A stretch of DNA of 64,000 nt. Source: Alnus glutinosa. Lineage: Eukaryota; Streptophyta; Magnoliopsida; Fagales; Betulaceae. The notes beneath the pieces are model-generated. The model was not told where the DNA came from. It made no database searches and saw nothing but the letters and a program-made list of their open reading frames with translations. The translations under genes and the position numbers were made by a program. Position 1 is the stretch's first letter. Every line of letters starts with the position of its first letter. Where the stretch lies: positions 7,134,501-7,198,500 of the forward strand of contig NC_084896.1 of NCBI RefSeq assembly GCF_958979055.1, read 5' to 3'. Shown here piece after piece: positions 1-10,962 of this stretch.

Positions 1-74
1 AATGCAACATTTCTCACCCCTCACCCAATAAGCAAGAATACACAGCATACTCAAAGGTGGAGAGAACCTCAAAA

Positions 75-882
75 ATGATGAAAGGCGTTCCTAGGTATCT
101 GGTAACCGTGCTCGTCTTGGCTTTGGCATGCTCCCTTGCCTCTGCATATGACCCCAGCCCTCTTCAAGATTTTTGCGTTTCAACCAACGATTCTGCTTCT
201 GGAGGTATGAAGTACTCATTTGAAGCATCTGTCTGTAATCTTGTATTTTTGTTTTTTTTTACCCTGTCCCTCTTGTTAGTACTCTACATACAAATATATT
301 TATGCTCCGTTCTTTTTATATAACAAGCTTTTCCTTCTCCATGCAGTATTTGTGAATGGAAAGTTCTGCAAGGACCCCAAGCTTGTCACTGCCAATGACT
401 TCTTCTTCTCCGGACTAAACGTTCCTAGAGATACGTCAAATCCACTTGGATCGACTGTCACTCTCCTGAATGTGGACAAAATACTAGGCCTCAACACTTT
501 AGGCATATCCTTGGCTCGCATTGACTTTGCACCATACGGCCTAAATCCTCCCCACATTCACCCTCGCGGAACCGAGATTCTTGTAGTCCTAGAGGGTACT
601 CTATTAGTTGGTTTTGTCACATCCAACACAGATAACCGTCTCTTCACCAAAGTTCTTAATGCTGGAGACGTCTTTGTCTTTCCAATTGGTCTCATTCACT
701 TCCAGTTTAATTCTGGGCATACCAATGCCGTAGCCTTTGCCGGTCTCAGTAGCCAGAATCCTGGGGTCATCACCATAGCAAATGCAGTCTTTGGATCTAA
801 TCCTCCCATCAATGCTGATGTTCTCGCCAAGGCCTTCCAACTGGATAGAAATGTGATTAATTTTCTTCAGAAAAAGTTCTAG
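75..882 (+). CDS. Germin-like protein, subfamily 1, type A (GLP1); exons 75-204 and 347-882
   Basis: Secreted cupin, expected in the apoplast or cell wall; relatives form manganese-binding oligomers, some with superoxide dismutase or oxalate oxidase activity. Which activity applies here cannot be read from sequence. The spliced product is 221 residues, normal for the family. Residues 1-24 are a signal peptide with likely cleavage between SASA and YDP. Cys34 and Cys51 match the conserved N-terminal disulfide, and Asn38 (NDS) is a possible glycosylation site. Germin box 1 holds His113, His115 and Glu120 ([10 protein letters not shown]) and box 2 holds His161 (PIGLIH), giving all four metal ligands. 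The 142-bp intron is GT-AG, phase 1, splitting the codon for Val44, as in other germin genes. I chose ATG 75; the in-frame extension to 57 begins with GTG. Residues T58, V69, A200, F216. AATAAA lies at 991-996. The promoter is left of the window. Confidence 0.95.
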
Positions 883-1503
883 TGGGACAATAATTAGATA
901 AATATTTGTAATTGCCAATAATTGAATCATTCGATGGTTCAGATGGAGCTTGCCATTATTCCGATGTTGTAATGCCATAGCAATAACTTCAATAAAATAA
1001 AATTCTTTCTTATATACACTCTCTCTCTGTCTCTCTCTCCTTTTTTTTTTTTGTTATTATTTTCTGGTCACGGAGTGATAATGGAGGTAGAACAAGTGCA
1101 TGATTAAAGTTAACTACATTTTGAATCCACACTGTTTGAGATATCTCTTTTAAAAAAATAAAACTCAACAACAAATAAATATATCTTTAAATCAACAATA
1201 AATCTTTGCTCATATTTTCTTTTAAATCTAAGTTATATCGAGGCATTATCAATAATAATGAAACAACATTATTAATTGGTCTTTATATCGGAAAATACCA
1301 ACTCGCTAACCTGTCAGGCCTAAAGAGGTTTGAATAGATGTAAGGGAAGACCCTACAATGTCCTCATGATTTTTGAATTGTAGTTCACAATATCATCTTT
1401 AATGGTAAAAATTTTACATGTAAAGAATTCTAGCACTTAAGTCGAGCTTTGTATATATAGTACAGTAGAAAACATATCTTGTGCATTAAGGGATTCGATT
1501 CTA
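883..1503 (+). other. GLP1 3' UTR and conserved downstream block
   Basis: This holds the 3' UTR with AATAAA at 991-996, a CT-rich microsatellite (about 1017-1040), and AT-rich sequence that recurs downstream of every GLP copy. I see no gene. Confidence 0.6.
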
Positions 1504-1552
1504 GAGTGTAGTGGCTATTCATCATGAAAATTATGTCTGGGATCATGTTGGA
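1504..1552 (+). mobile_element. Copia pol remnant, cut by a deletion junction
   Basis: The start of the Copia pre-integrase fragment found intact at 13098-13305 (HHENYV... then GVG). It breaks off at about 1552, where the sequence switches to the interior of a hAT-like MITE (compare 28560). This marks a deletion relative to the GLP3-GLP4 interval. Confidence 0.7.
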
Positions 1553-1761
1553 GTAAAAAAATCAAAACGACGTCGTTTCATTACCCATTTTCATCGAATG
1601 TTAACCGATTTAACCGACTTAACCGACCGCCTATTAACCGCTTTACCGACTGCCTATTAACCGCTTAACCGACTTAACCAACATAAATTCACCGATTGCA
1701 TTCCGACAAAAGTCGGTTAACCGACCGAATTAACCGCCTACCATACCGATGCCCACCCCTA
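1553..1761. mobile_element. hAT-like MITE, right part only
   Basis: Matches the right half of the complete MITE at 28283-28731: repeated TTAACCGAC motifs and a terminal GCCCACCCCTA followed by GTGGCCAA. The left terminus and the left target duplication are missing, removed by the deletion ending at 1552. Confidence 0.75.
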
Positions 1762-2076
1762 GTGGCCAATCAATCATAGTTGATGCTGATCTTATCAGTG
1801 ACGTGACTCACATTCCTATAATTGTAGCTCCCGGACTTCCTTATCCAAATCATGTGGAACCCCCCTCCATTGAAGACTTGAGGATGTTATTTGATCCTCA
1901 AGGCCTTGAAGAGATGAGGAACATTCCCATTGGATGGCTGCAATCTCCTCACCGGCTCCTAGCTCGTATCATGATGTAGAATTTATGGCCGCTCTCCAGA
2001 AACAGGAATATCACCATTCGTAGGACCAGATTTTTATATGCCATCATCAGACGTGTTCCCTTTTGTCTTTGCACTA
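1762..2076 (+). pseudogene. Retrotransposon ORF fragment (plant transposon protein-like)
   Basis: Translates to a run including DADLISDVTHIPII and PPSIEDLRMLFD, then reads through a stop at 1977-1979 into NLWPLSRNRN. It resembles the 'putative plant transposon protein' domain of LTR elements. The N-terminal half lies only in the 28-kb copy. It is cut at 2077 by a Copia LTR. Confidence 0.6.
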
Positions 2077-2480
2077 TGTTAGATGTACTAGCTCTCTTGG
2101 AGTATTTGTGTGATTCGATCAACCATTGAAGTCTAACTTAGGGAAGAGCCCTAAGTTAAAGGAATCCATTGAAGAACCCTTTAGACAGGCGGTCTGGTTG
2201 GGAGGCATTCACGTATAGGTATGTATCAGAGTTAAAGGTACGACTACTGCATTAGGTTATGTGAGTACGACTGCTTTATAACTAGTTTTTTGTTCTGAAT
2301 AGTGGATTTCCTGAGTTTAGCTTCCCCGAAGTTATTTTCTCTTTGTCTAAAGAGTTTCCACTTCGTCATCAAAATATATGTGTTAATTACTTTACTGCTT
2401 TACATATTTTGGTTGCATGTTTGGTTGTGATCACACACACACACACACACACACACATTAGGAGTCATATTTATTTTTCA
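2077..2480 (+). mobile_element. Copia-type 5' LTR with (AC)n microsatellite
   Basis: Begins TGTTAGATGT and ends ...TTTTTCA directly before a tRNA-Met-type primer-binding site (ATTGGTATCATAGCAGG, 2481-2497). An AC repeat sits at 2432-2457. The same LTR is at 29047 and 40656, and a fragment is at 14686. Confidence 0.7.
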
Positions 2481-2557
2481 ATTGGTATCATAGCAGGTTC
2501 ACTCGTTTTTCGATTAAATTCCTGAGTGGATCCTAGACTCCTATTTGTTTTTATATC

Positions 2558-3064
2558 ATGTCTCTTAATCTTAATTCTATTATTGCTTTTGATGGCTCGA
2601 ATTATAGTTATTGAAAAGCTAAAATTAGATTCTTTTTAAAATCAATTGACGTTTGGCATATTGTTGAGTTTGGGTGGACCCCACCGACTACAACAGTTGC
2701 TGAATGGACTACCGTTGAAACACGTACTCGTCTTTCCAATGGTCAAGCCTTAAATGATCTTTGTCAAACTCTTTTACCATTTGAATTCTCATGAATTTCA
2801 CATTGTGAAATTGCTCAAGAAGCATGGGCAATACTGAAAACTACATACGACGGCACAAAAATTAAAAAATCTGACAAGCTTCAAATGTTAGTTTCTCAGT
2901 TCGAAGGAATAAAGATGCAAGAGGATGAACCTTTTAATGAGTTTTGCACCAAGATCAGCGACCTGAGAAATTTCATGGTAAGGCTCGCGAAGAAGATCTC
3001 GGATGCAAAACTCATTAAAAAGATACTAAGATCGTTGCTTGAGCGTTTCAGAATAAAAGTCACT
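2558..3064 (+). pseudogene. Copia gag fragment, broken
   Basis: From ATG 2558 the frame encodes the start of a Copia Gag (MSLNLNSIIAFDGSNYSY), placed correctly after LTR and primer-binding site. It has in-frame stops: TGA replaces the Trp codon after SNYSY, and another follows LLPFEFS. Homology ends abruptly near RIKVT at 3064, after which the GLP upstream sequence resumes (compare 9890). No protease, integrase or RT follows. Confidence 0.8.
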
Positions 3065-3912
3065 ATTGTACTAATGCCATGTGGAATATACGATTATTCC
3101 GCTTATCGACCATTTATTTATGTCATCTCTTTACAAAACTTTACTTACAACTTTTGCTAAATCCTGTCTTCTTCTTTTTTTTGAACCAGCTAAATCCTAT
3201 GTCTATTCGTTCAGCTCGGTTGATATTTTCATCGAGTTCTTTGGTTGAAAATTTGTGGCCCTTTTTTTTTTAAAGAAAAAATAATAATAGTAACAATCTT
3301 AATTAATTATGCAGTAAGAAAGTGCATACAGAATCACTTGGGCATACGAAATCGCAATCTTATTTTATTATGTTGGGACGATTCAATACAAGAGAAGAAA
3401 ACGCTTAATTTGTTTCTCATTTCAACTCCATCACTGCATGGAACAAAACAATCAAAATAAAAACCGAGCGACATGCAAAAGACACGGAGGGATGTTCCAA
3501 TACACGTACGTTAATGTAGATTTGGTCAAATGAGAGACATATAGAGGATATGTTGTCTCTAGGACTCCACTGACGTGTTCAACTCATTTTTGTTTTAACA
3601 TCACATATTCTCGATCAATCATGAGGGACAGGGTCAACTCCATATACCTATAATATATATATATATCAATGTAAAATTCACTAATGAGGAATGGGCCAAA
3701 GCAACAGTAGTAGAATTGAACTATTCCATTCACCAAAACCGTCAAATTTGGCTGCATGTTCTATTAGTGTATATATAAGCGTTCATTACGCACGTAGTTG
3801 TTAAAGAAATGTTCCCCCTTAAAATAAAAAATTGGTAACCAATGAAGACTTACCAAGTCTTATATCTTCTCCGTGGAAGTTAAAACATAGACCTGTTCAG
3901 TAACTCTAATCC
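3065..3912 (+). promoter_or_regulatory. GLP2 upstream region
   Basis: Noncoding. From about 3300 it matches the upstream block of all other GLPs. It contains a short TA repeat near 3652-3667, a TATATATAAG stretch near 3770 and a CCAAT motif in GGTAACCAATG near 3835. Confidence 0.55.
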
Positions 3913-3919
3913 ATAAATA
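3913..3919 (+). promoter_or_regulatory. Probable TATA box of GLP2
   Basis: ATAAATA within CCATAAATACG, 85-91 bp upstream of ATG 4004, conserved at the same distance before GLP3 to GLP7. Confidence 0.6.
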
Positions 3920-4003
3920 CGTGCCTTCCAATGCAACATTTCTCACCCCTCACCCAATAAGCAATAATACACAGCATACTCAAAGGTGGAGATAACCTCA
4001 AAA

Positions 4004-4806
4004 ATGATGAAAGGCTTTCCTAGGTATCTGGTAACCGTGCTCGTCTTGGCTTTGGCATGCTCCCTTGCCTCTGCATATGACCCCAGCCCTCTTCAAGATT
4101 TTTGCGTTTCAACCAACGATTCTGCTTCTGGAGGTATGAAGTCATTTGAAGCATCTGTCTGTAATCTTGTATTTTTGTTTTTTTACCCTGCCCCTCTTGT
4201 TAGTACTCTACATACAAATATATTTATGCTCCGTTCTTTTTATATAACAAGCTTTTCGTTCTCCATGCAGTATTTGTGAATGGAAAGTTCTGCAAGGACC
4301 CCAAGCTTGTCTCTGCCAATGACTTCTTCTTCTCCGGACTAAACATTCCCAGAGATACATCAAATCCACTTGGATCGACTGTCACTCTCCTGAATGTGGA
4401 CAAAATACTAGGCCTCAACACTTTAGGCATATCCTTGGCTCGCATTGACTTTGCACCATACGGCCTAAATCCTCCCCACATTCACCCTCGTGGAACCGAG
4501 ATTCTTGTAGTCCTAGAGGGTACTCTATTAGTTGGTTTTGTCACATCCAACACAGATAACCGTCTCTTCACCAAAGTTCTTAATGCTGGAGACGTCTTTG
4601 TCTTCCCAATTGGCCTCATACACTTCCAGTTTAATTCTGGGCATACCAATGCTGTAGCCTTTGCCGGTCTCAGCAGCCAGAATCCTGGGGTCATCACCAT
4701 CGCAAATGCAGTCTTTGGATCTAATCCTCCAATCAATCCTGATGTTCTCGCCAAGGCCTTCCAACTAGACAGAAATGTGATTAATTATCTTCAGAAAAAG
4801 TTCTAG
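4004..4806 (+). CDS. Germin-like protein, type B (GLP2); exons 4004-4133 and 4271-4806
   Basis: A 221-residue secreted cupin with the same architecture as GLP1: signal peptide 1-24, Cys34/Cys51, His113, His115, Glu120 and His161, and a 137-bp phase-1 intron. It is type B: F5, S58, I69, P200, Y216. Its protein is identical to GLP6; the two genes differ by only two silent substitutions that I can see (codons 73 and 203). AATAAA is at 4920-4925. The upstream sequence joins a truncated Copia gag at 3064, unlike type A genes, whose upstream carries a hAT-like MITE. Confidence 0.95.
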
Positions 4807-5470
4807 TGGGACAATTATTAGATAAATATTTGTAATTGCCAATAATGAATCATTTGATGGTTCAAATGGATCTTGCCATTATTCACTTCGTTGTAACACC
4901 ATAGCAATAACTTCAATGAAATAAAATTCTTCCTTACTCTCTCTCTCTGTTTCTTCCTTCTTCTTCTTCTTTTTCCTTTTATTTTTTTTCACGGTGTGAT
5001 AATGGAGGTAGAACAAGTGCATGATTAAAGTTAACTACATTTTGAATCCACAATGTTTGAGATATCACACCTAACTTCTCTTGGTACGTGCCCTTCATAT
5101 ATTCTCTTTTAAAAAAATAAAATTCGACAACATATAATTATATCTTAAAATCAATAATAAACCTTTGCTCATATTTTATTTTAAATCTAATTTATATCGA
5201 GGCATTATCAATAATAATGAAACAACATTATTAATTGGTCTTTACATCGGAAAATACCAACTCCCTAACCTGTCAGGCCTAAAGAGGTTTGAATAGATGT
5301 TAGGGAAGACCCTACAATGTCCTCGTGATTTTTGAATTGTAGTTCACAATATCATCTTTAATGGTAAAAATTTTACATATAAAGAATTCTAGCACTTAAG
5401 TCGAGCTTTGTATATATAGTAACAGTAGAAAACATATCTTGTGCATTAAGGGATTCGATTCTATAGTGTA
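4807..5470 (+). other. GLP2 3' UTR and downstream block
   Basis: 3' UTR with AATAAA at 4920-4925, CT-rich tract after it, then AT-rich sequence shared by all GLP copies. No gene seen. Confidence 0.55.
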
Positions 5471-5690
5471 GTGGCTATTCATCATGAAAATTATGTCAAA
5501 GATCAGGTTGGAGTAGGAAATGGTGCAGGTTTTGTTATTTCTAATATTGGTTACTCTCATCTTGCTAATAAATTCTCCAAATTTCATATGAAAAATATTT
5601 TGCATTGTCGATCTATTTCGCCTAACCATTTATTTAATTTGTTAGCCAGTTTGCACTCGATTGCCTTTGTTACTTTGAATTATAGTTTTT
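5471..5690 (+). mobile_element. Copia pol fragment (GAG pre-integrase region)
   Basis: The translation holds VGNGAGFVISNIGYSHL then FHMKNILHCRSISPNHL, the conserved stretch between Copia protease and integrase (VGNG...I..IGSS.L...f.l.nil..p.i..nL). Flanking pol domains are absent. An equivalent piece lies about 600-670 bp after every GLP stop, so the insertion predates the array expansion. Confidence 0.75.
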
Positions 5691-5698
5691 TCCTTTCC

Positions 5699-5782
5699 TT
5701 TTTTTGACACCATGACGCAATGTTAAGCACGAGTTGAACGCTTGACCCAGGATCTTGTAATCGGGGGTTAACCACTTAAACA
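5699..5782 (-). mobile_element. Possible tRNA-derived SINE head
   Basis: On the minus strand it reads GTTTAAGTGGTTAACC (A-box-like) and then CAAGCGTTCAACTC (B-box-like) about 35 nt later, ending in an A-rich tail that interrupts the Copia fragment. It is short and I could not define target duplications. Confidence 0.35.
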
Positions 5783-6884
5783 TATGTTATGTATGTATGA
5801 TCATTATTCCGTACTATACATATGATTATGAATCTGCTTTACACTCACACATGTTTTTTAGCGCTCGGGAAAATTAGGAACTAAAAAAAAATAGCCATTC
5901 TCACGGCCCATCATTTTCTTGAGAATAGTCATTCTAAGTTTTAAAGTATATAATAAAGATTCTATCCCTTATCACATATATGCTTTTATTAGGAAATGAA
6001 ATATATGATAATGATCTAACACTTGGAATAAAAATTCTTATCACCCATAGAAAATGACTATTTCTTAAATTGAGGAATAACTTTTCCTCTCAAATCCGAG
6101 TCGAATACTATTCCTCAATTTCAGGAATAATAATTCCCTCATAAATCATGATAATGAGTATTTCATTTTATATTCTTCTATTTCTTAATAGAATAGTCAT
6201 TTCATGTGTCGAACGTACGTAACCTAAAATATTATATTTCACCTTCTTCTATTTATAATAAAAATTATTCATTTTTCTTAATAAAATAGTCATTTTTCTT
6301 ATATTGTCAATGTGTTAGGTTATTTTTTATTTTTATAGATAAATGTGTTATGTTATAAGTATACTACTCTTGCTGCCTGCTGGCCAGTGCATGTTAATAT
6401 ATTACTATGCACGTAGTACTCGATCAGTCAATTCACGATGTTTCGATTACGTAAGATTTTGTTCCAAAAATTTAAAAGTTCATAGTTAAATGATTTCTGT
6501 TTAAAAATACAATTGACCTATTCAGGAACAACTTAAGAATTGATGCTGCATCAATGATGCGTTCAGCATCTTCCTGATAATCATCCTAAAATTGTATTTT
6601 ATTTTATTGTTCCTCGTGTGAATCTGTCTACCTGAAAACCGTAATATGACCATTTCAATTTATTTATAAATTTTGGAAAATCCAATTAAGTACAATAGTT
6701 AACTTTTTCAAAAGAAAAAATAAACAAAGTTTAGAAGCCAATACGGGCAGGCGTAGTTTTACTCGGTTGGAAATACCGATTAAAACTATTTTTGTTGGAA
6801 AGGCGTATTTTAAACTCCAACCTCGCGATCGATTGAATCATTAGAAAAGCAAAATTGGAGCAACAGGGTACTTAACATATAGAG
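5783..6884. other. AT-rich spacer with a MITE-like hairpin
   Basis: No gene seen. A perfect 13-bp inverted repeat (AAATTGAGGAATA at 6067-6079 and its complement at 6109-6121), within sequence rich in GAATAGTCATT motifs (about 5885-6230), suggests a degraded MITE. It recurs near 33060 and 44640. Confidence 0.4.
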
Positions 6885-7332
6885 AAAGTTTCACTGACTG
6901 TCCTAGATATTTCATCACTTTTACGTACAATTATACCTTTAAGTTTTAAAAAGTGTTAATTTAGTGTATCTAGCTTTCAATTTTTTTTTTAATTTCACTT
7001 GTCCGTTAGGATTTTTCTTTAAATCATGCCAAAATATCCAAAATACCTTTTTTTTAAAAAAAAAAAAAAAATTATTTATTTAGGAATGTATATTTTTTCA
7101 AATTCTGTTAAATCTATCTTAAGCAACGGTTAAATCCTTACAATTTTTTGTTCTTCATTTTCCTAAAAAAAATAGGGGTATTTTAGAAATTCCGACACCT
7201 CTCCTTTAGGATTTAATGGAAAATTATAATAGAGGGTGAAAGTTAAAAGAAAATAAATAAAAATTATAAGTTGGATACTCTAAATTGACACTTTTTACAA
7301 TTTATGAATATGATTTCAAAAGTGATGAAAGA
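6885..7332. mobile_element. Long-inverted-repeat element, right end truncated
   Basis: The left arm (GTTTCACTGACTGTCC... TCATCACTTTTACG...) is repeated in inverse orientation at about 7220-7332 (CAAAAGTGATGAAAGATG). The arms are over 100 bp and diverged, with no coding inside. The right arm stops where an LTR begins at 7333. Confidence 0.5.
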
Positions 7333-8273
7333 TGTAAAGACCAAGAAATAAAATAGGAAATGTTTCAATTAATAAATTATGTTTATTAAATAAGATGTGA
7401 TTAATAATAGATTCAAGGCGATAATTATATTATCAAAATAAAATGAGTCTAAGATAAAATAACGGAATTAGAATAATAAAATACTACCAATGGGTATCTA
7501 GGAAATAAATTATAAATAATGGGTCCTAGTTAAATAAATTGTTGATTGTATGGGTAAAAGGCAGTTAAAATAAATGTGGGGTCAGATATTAATTGTTAAA
7601 AGATAGGATTATAACATTGTGAGGGTAATATCATAAATTAAGGTAGTGGGAGGCTTTAAAGAAAAATGTAATCTTATCCATGCCACATGTCATGTTAGGA
7701 TTGGCTATGGGGGGATATCTTATCCTTCTTTTTAATTTAAGAAATAAAAAAACAACAAAGAAATAGAATAAGCCCCTAAACCGGTCAACAGCCCCCCCCC
7801 CCCCCCCCCCCTCCTCTTTTCTTTCTTCTATTTTTTCTTCCTTCTTCTTTGTTCTTCTCGCCCGATCACACAGAGAGAGACGAGAGAGTGAGATGGAGTG
7901 ATTGAGAGGGAGATTAGAGAGGGAGTTGAGAGCAGAGAGTGAGATCGAGACAGGGAGATGAGACCGAGAGAGAGAGAGAGAGCCGAGAGATTGGGAGTGA
8001 GATCGGGAGAATTGAGGGAGATGGAGCCTGATCCTCCGGTGGGTGGCACCGATGAGACCAGAGAACGTCGGCGATGCGATCTCCGGTGAACCCTTGACCC
8101 ATATGTGTGCGAAACCCGTGCAACCCGTAACCCAGTGAACCATGACCCATGAAACCCGACCCTCTAGGACCAGTTTTCTGGAGTTTTTGGATGATTTTCG
8201 GCGGTTCCAGGGGATTTCAGACGAAGACCCATTGAACCACGAAGACCCATAACCCAAAAGGCCCAGAGACCTA
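7333..8273 (+). mobile_element. Partial LTR, same superfamily as the 4.36-kb LTR
   Basis: Begins TGTAAAGACCAAGAAATAAA, matching the reverse complement of the right end of the solo LTR at 54531-58889 over at least 200 bp. It contains a 20-nt poly-C run (7792-7811) and a GA-rich leader. It ends abruptly at the GLP remnant at 8274, far short of a full LTR. Confidence 0.6.
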
Positions 8274-8369
8274 GTCTTTGGATCTAATCCTCCAATCAAT
8301 CCTGATGTTCTCGCCAAGGCCTTCCAACTAGACAGAAATATGATTAATTATCTTCAGAAAAAGTTATAG
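8274..8369 (+). pseudogene. GLP remnant, last 31 codons of exon 2
   Basis: Reads from Val191 ([13 protein letters not shown]) to the stop, type B (P200, Y216), with Met213 and a terminal Leu instead of Phe. Everything upstream is replaced by an LTR fragment, so no start, signal peptide or metal site remains. The 3' flank stays collinear with other GLPs for over 1 kb. Confidence 0.85.
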
Positions 8370-8967
8370 TGGGACAATTATTAGATAAATGTTTGTAATT
8401 GCCAATAATGAATCATTAGATGGTTCAGATGGATCCTGCCATTATTCCCTTTGTTGTAGCGCCATAGCAATAATTTCAATCAAATAAAATTCTTTCATAT
8501 ATCCTCTCTCTCTCTCTCTCTCTCTCTCCTTGTTCATTTTATTTTTATTTTTTTTCTGGTCACAGAGTGATAATGGAGGTAGAACAAGGGCATGATTAAA
8601 GTTAACTACATTTTGAATCCACAATGTTTGAGATATCTCTTTTAAAAAAAATAAAACTTGACAACAAGTAAATATATCTTTAAATAAACAATAAATCTTT
8701 GGCCATATTTTCTTTTAATCTAACTAAGTTATATTGAGGCATCATCAATAATAATGAAATAACATTATTAATTAGTCTTTATATTGGAAAAAACAAACTT
8801 GCCAATCTATGAGGCCTAAAGAGGTTTGAATAGATGTTAGGGAAGACCTACAATCTTCTCCATGATTTTTGAATTGTAGTTGACAATATCATCTTTGATG
8901 GTAAAAATATTACATATAAAGAACTCAATCATCACTTAATTCGAGCTTTGTATATATTGTAACGGTA
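8370..8967. other. Former 3' flank of the GLP remnant
   Basis: Matches the 3' UTR and downstream block of GLP2, including a CT repeat (about 8501-8528). No gene seen. Confidence 0.55.
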
Positions 8968-9177
8968 GTGGCTATTCATTATGAAAATTATGTCAAAGAT
9001 CAGGTTGGAGTAGGAAATGGTGCAGGTTTTGTTATTTCTAATATTGGTTCCTCTCATCTTGCAAATAAATTCTTCAAATTTCGTAGGAAAAATATTTTGC
9101 GTTGTCAATCTATTTTGCCTAACCTTTTATTTGTTAGCCAGTTTGCACGCGATTGCCTTTGTTACTTTGAATTATAG
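8968..9177 (+). mobile_element. Copia pol fragment
   Basis: Same pre-integrase segment as at 5471 (VGNGAGFVISNIGSSHL, then NLLFVSQFARD). It ends in a poly-T/SINE-like tract. Confidence 0.7.
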
Positions 9178-9191
9178 TTTTTTTTTTTTCG

Positions 9192-9275
9192 TTTTTTTGA
9201 CACCATGACGCAATGTTAAGCACGAGTTGAACGCTTGACCCAGGATCTTGTAATTGGGGATTAACCACTTAAACA
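9192..9275 (-). mobile_element. Possible tRNA-derived SINE head
   Basis: Copy of the 5699-5782 element with A-box- and B-box-like motifs on the minus strand and an A-rich tail. Confidence 0.35.
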
Positions 9276-10449
9276 TATGATTATGAATCTGCTTTACAGT
9301 ACTCACATGTTTTTTAGCGCTCGGGAAAATTAGGAACTAAAAGAAAATAGGGAACTGGAGAAACTGCATATAGGCTATGTACGTGTAAAGTGAGGGCGTT
9401 CTGAAGAAACTTTTGGTAGAAGTTGTACATGAAAAGAGATTGTACAGAAGGCATAGGATAGCATGAAATAAGGTTTTAGAGGTGAAAACGATGGCTTTAG
9501 AGCTCAAAAATTACCTCATTGATCTTTACCTGGGTAATAACGGCATGTAGCCCGGAAAGAGTTTTCGGATTGAGGTCATTCGCGCAATTTCGACACTTAT
9601 AAAAAAAGTTATAACCAAATTACTGTTCCTGTGGGCTAGGAGGAGCCCTGCCTACTTAGAATCTGCATCCGAAGTACGACTGAGTTTTATGAAAATCAGT
9701 CGTATATAATATGTTATCGTCTTTGGCATTTTTGTAAGAAAGACAATGTTGTGTCGTAATGTATGTAATGAATTTATAATATAAATGAAGTGTAATCAAT
9801 TTAGAGCACTCGGGCAATTTAAATTTTGTCGAAATAAAAAATAAAAATAAAAAGATGCCTGCATATTCTGCTACGTAAATCGAGGACTACTGTCATAGCG
9901 CCATGTGGAATATGCGATTATTCAGCTTATCAACCAGTTATTTATGTCGTCGTTGCATTACAAAACCTTGCTTACAACTTTTGCCAAATCCTTTTTCTAT
10001 CCGTTCAACTGAGTTGATATTTTCATCGACCTTTTTCGTTAGTGCCGGTCGAAAAAACACCGCTAAAAATGGTTTCTAATTAGCGGCTTTGTGGAACCGC
10101 GGTTATTGTTTCTTTTTTAAAAAAATAATAATAACAAGAAGCTACCACTAAACATACTTAACTAAAGAAAATGATTTTTGTACACATACCCATTGTGAGT
10201 GTATATATATAATATGTGTGGGTGCAAATAATGCAACTCTTTTTGAACCAACACTAGTCATTTCGGAAAATCGACGCTAAACCAACTCATTTATAGCGGC
10301 ATACTAAATTTGGAGATTTCGGTGCTTTAGAAAATGCGGCAAGGTCTTAATTTAGATGAAATTAAATTAGACTCGTTTATACAGCTAGACATGTTGTCTT
10401 AATTTAGATGAAATTAAACACGATGGTTTCGAAGAGCGAAAGTCTCAAA
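9276..10449. other. Spacer, no gene identified
   Basis: Mostly unclassified. From about 9890 it matches the region after the Copia gag break at 3065. Around 10040-10340 there are GC-containing motifs (ATTAGCGGCTTTGTGG, TATAGCGGCATA) that may be remnants of a DNA transposon, but no termini were found. It recurs at 36310-37479 and 47872-49042. Confidence 0.3.
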
Positions 10450-10962
10450 TAGGACTGGCTCAATATATTTTGAGGCCTAAGGCGAGAATTTTAAACGATG
10501 CCTTTTTCTGTGCTCCTCACTCTCAATGATGGTTGTTTTTGTGAATTATGACTTATATTTCAATAAGTCTTTTTCCGTGGGCCCCACTCTCTTCATTGGC
10601 TTTCTTGTAGTCCACATCCTTTTAGTTGAGTTTCCTAATAAGAGAGAAAATGTACTTTTTTTTGTTGGTTTTAATTGGTGTCTTCTTGGGCTTCTAACTG
10701 TTTATTTCTCTATTGAAGAGAGTCTCCAAAGAAGATATCATGCTTATTTTAATTTTTCAAAACCGTTTCAGATTATGATTGAGTTTTTTTTTTTTCTTCA
10801 AACAAACTTATTTTTGGGGGGGGCCTTATTCCATTGGGAAGAAACCGTTTCAGCTTATGATCAGACTTTTTTCTTTTTTTTTTACTCTCAGACAAACCTG
10901 TATTTGGGGGCCCTATTCCACTTGGGGACCGCCTATCTCACCTTATAGTTGAGCCAGCCCTG
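10450..10962. mobile_element. hAT-like MITE upstream of type A GLP
   Basis: Terminal inverted repeats AGGACTGGCTCAA (left) and TTGAGCCAGCCCTG (right, inverted) are flanked by 8-bp duplications GTCTCAAA (10442-10449) and GTCTTAAA (10963-10970), one mismatch. It is 513 bp with no transposase. The open frame inside is low-complexity and not a credible gene. Confidence 0.75.

Noticed and set aside
57-74. GTG-initiated N-terminal extension of GLPs (MERTSK / MEITSK)
   Set aside because: Plant nuclear genes start at ATG; MMKG gives a standard signal peptide directly.
5699-5782. tRNA gene on the minus strand
   Set aside because: Only loose A- and B-box motifs; no cloverleaf or acceptor stem could be folded by eye. 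Kept as a possible SINE head.
7631-8317. Minus-strand frame of 228 codons with SLSRSHS-type repeats (also at 34647 and 46315)
   Set aside because: It spans a GA-rich LTR leader, a poly-C run and the antisense of the GLP remnant; the composition is low-complexity.
10526-10948. 140-codon plus-strand frame in the hAT-like MITE
   Set aside because: Poly-Phe from T-runs, broken differently in the sister copies, no domain.
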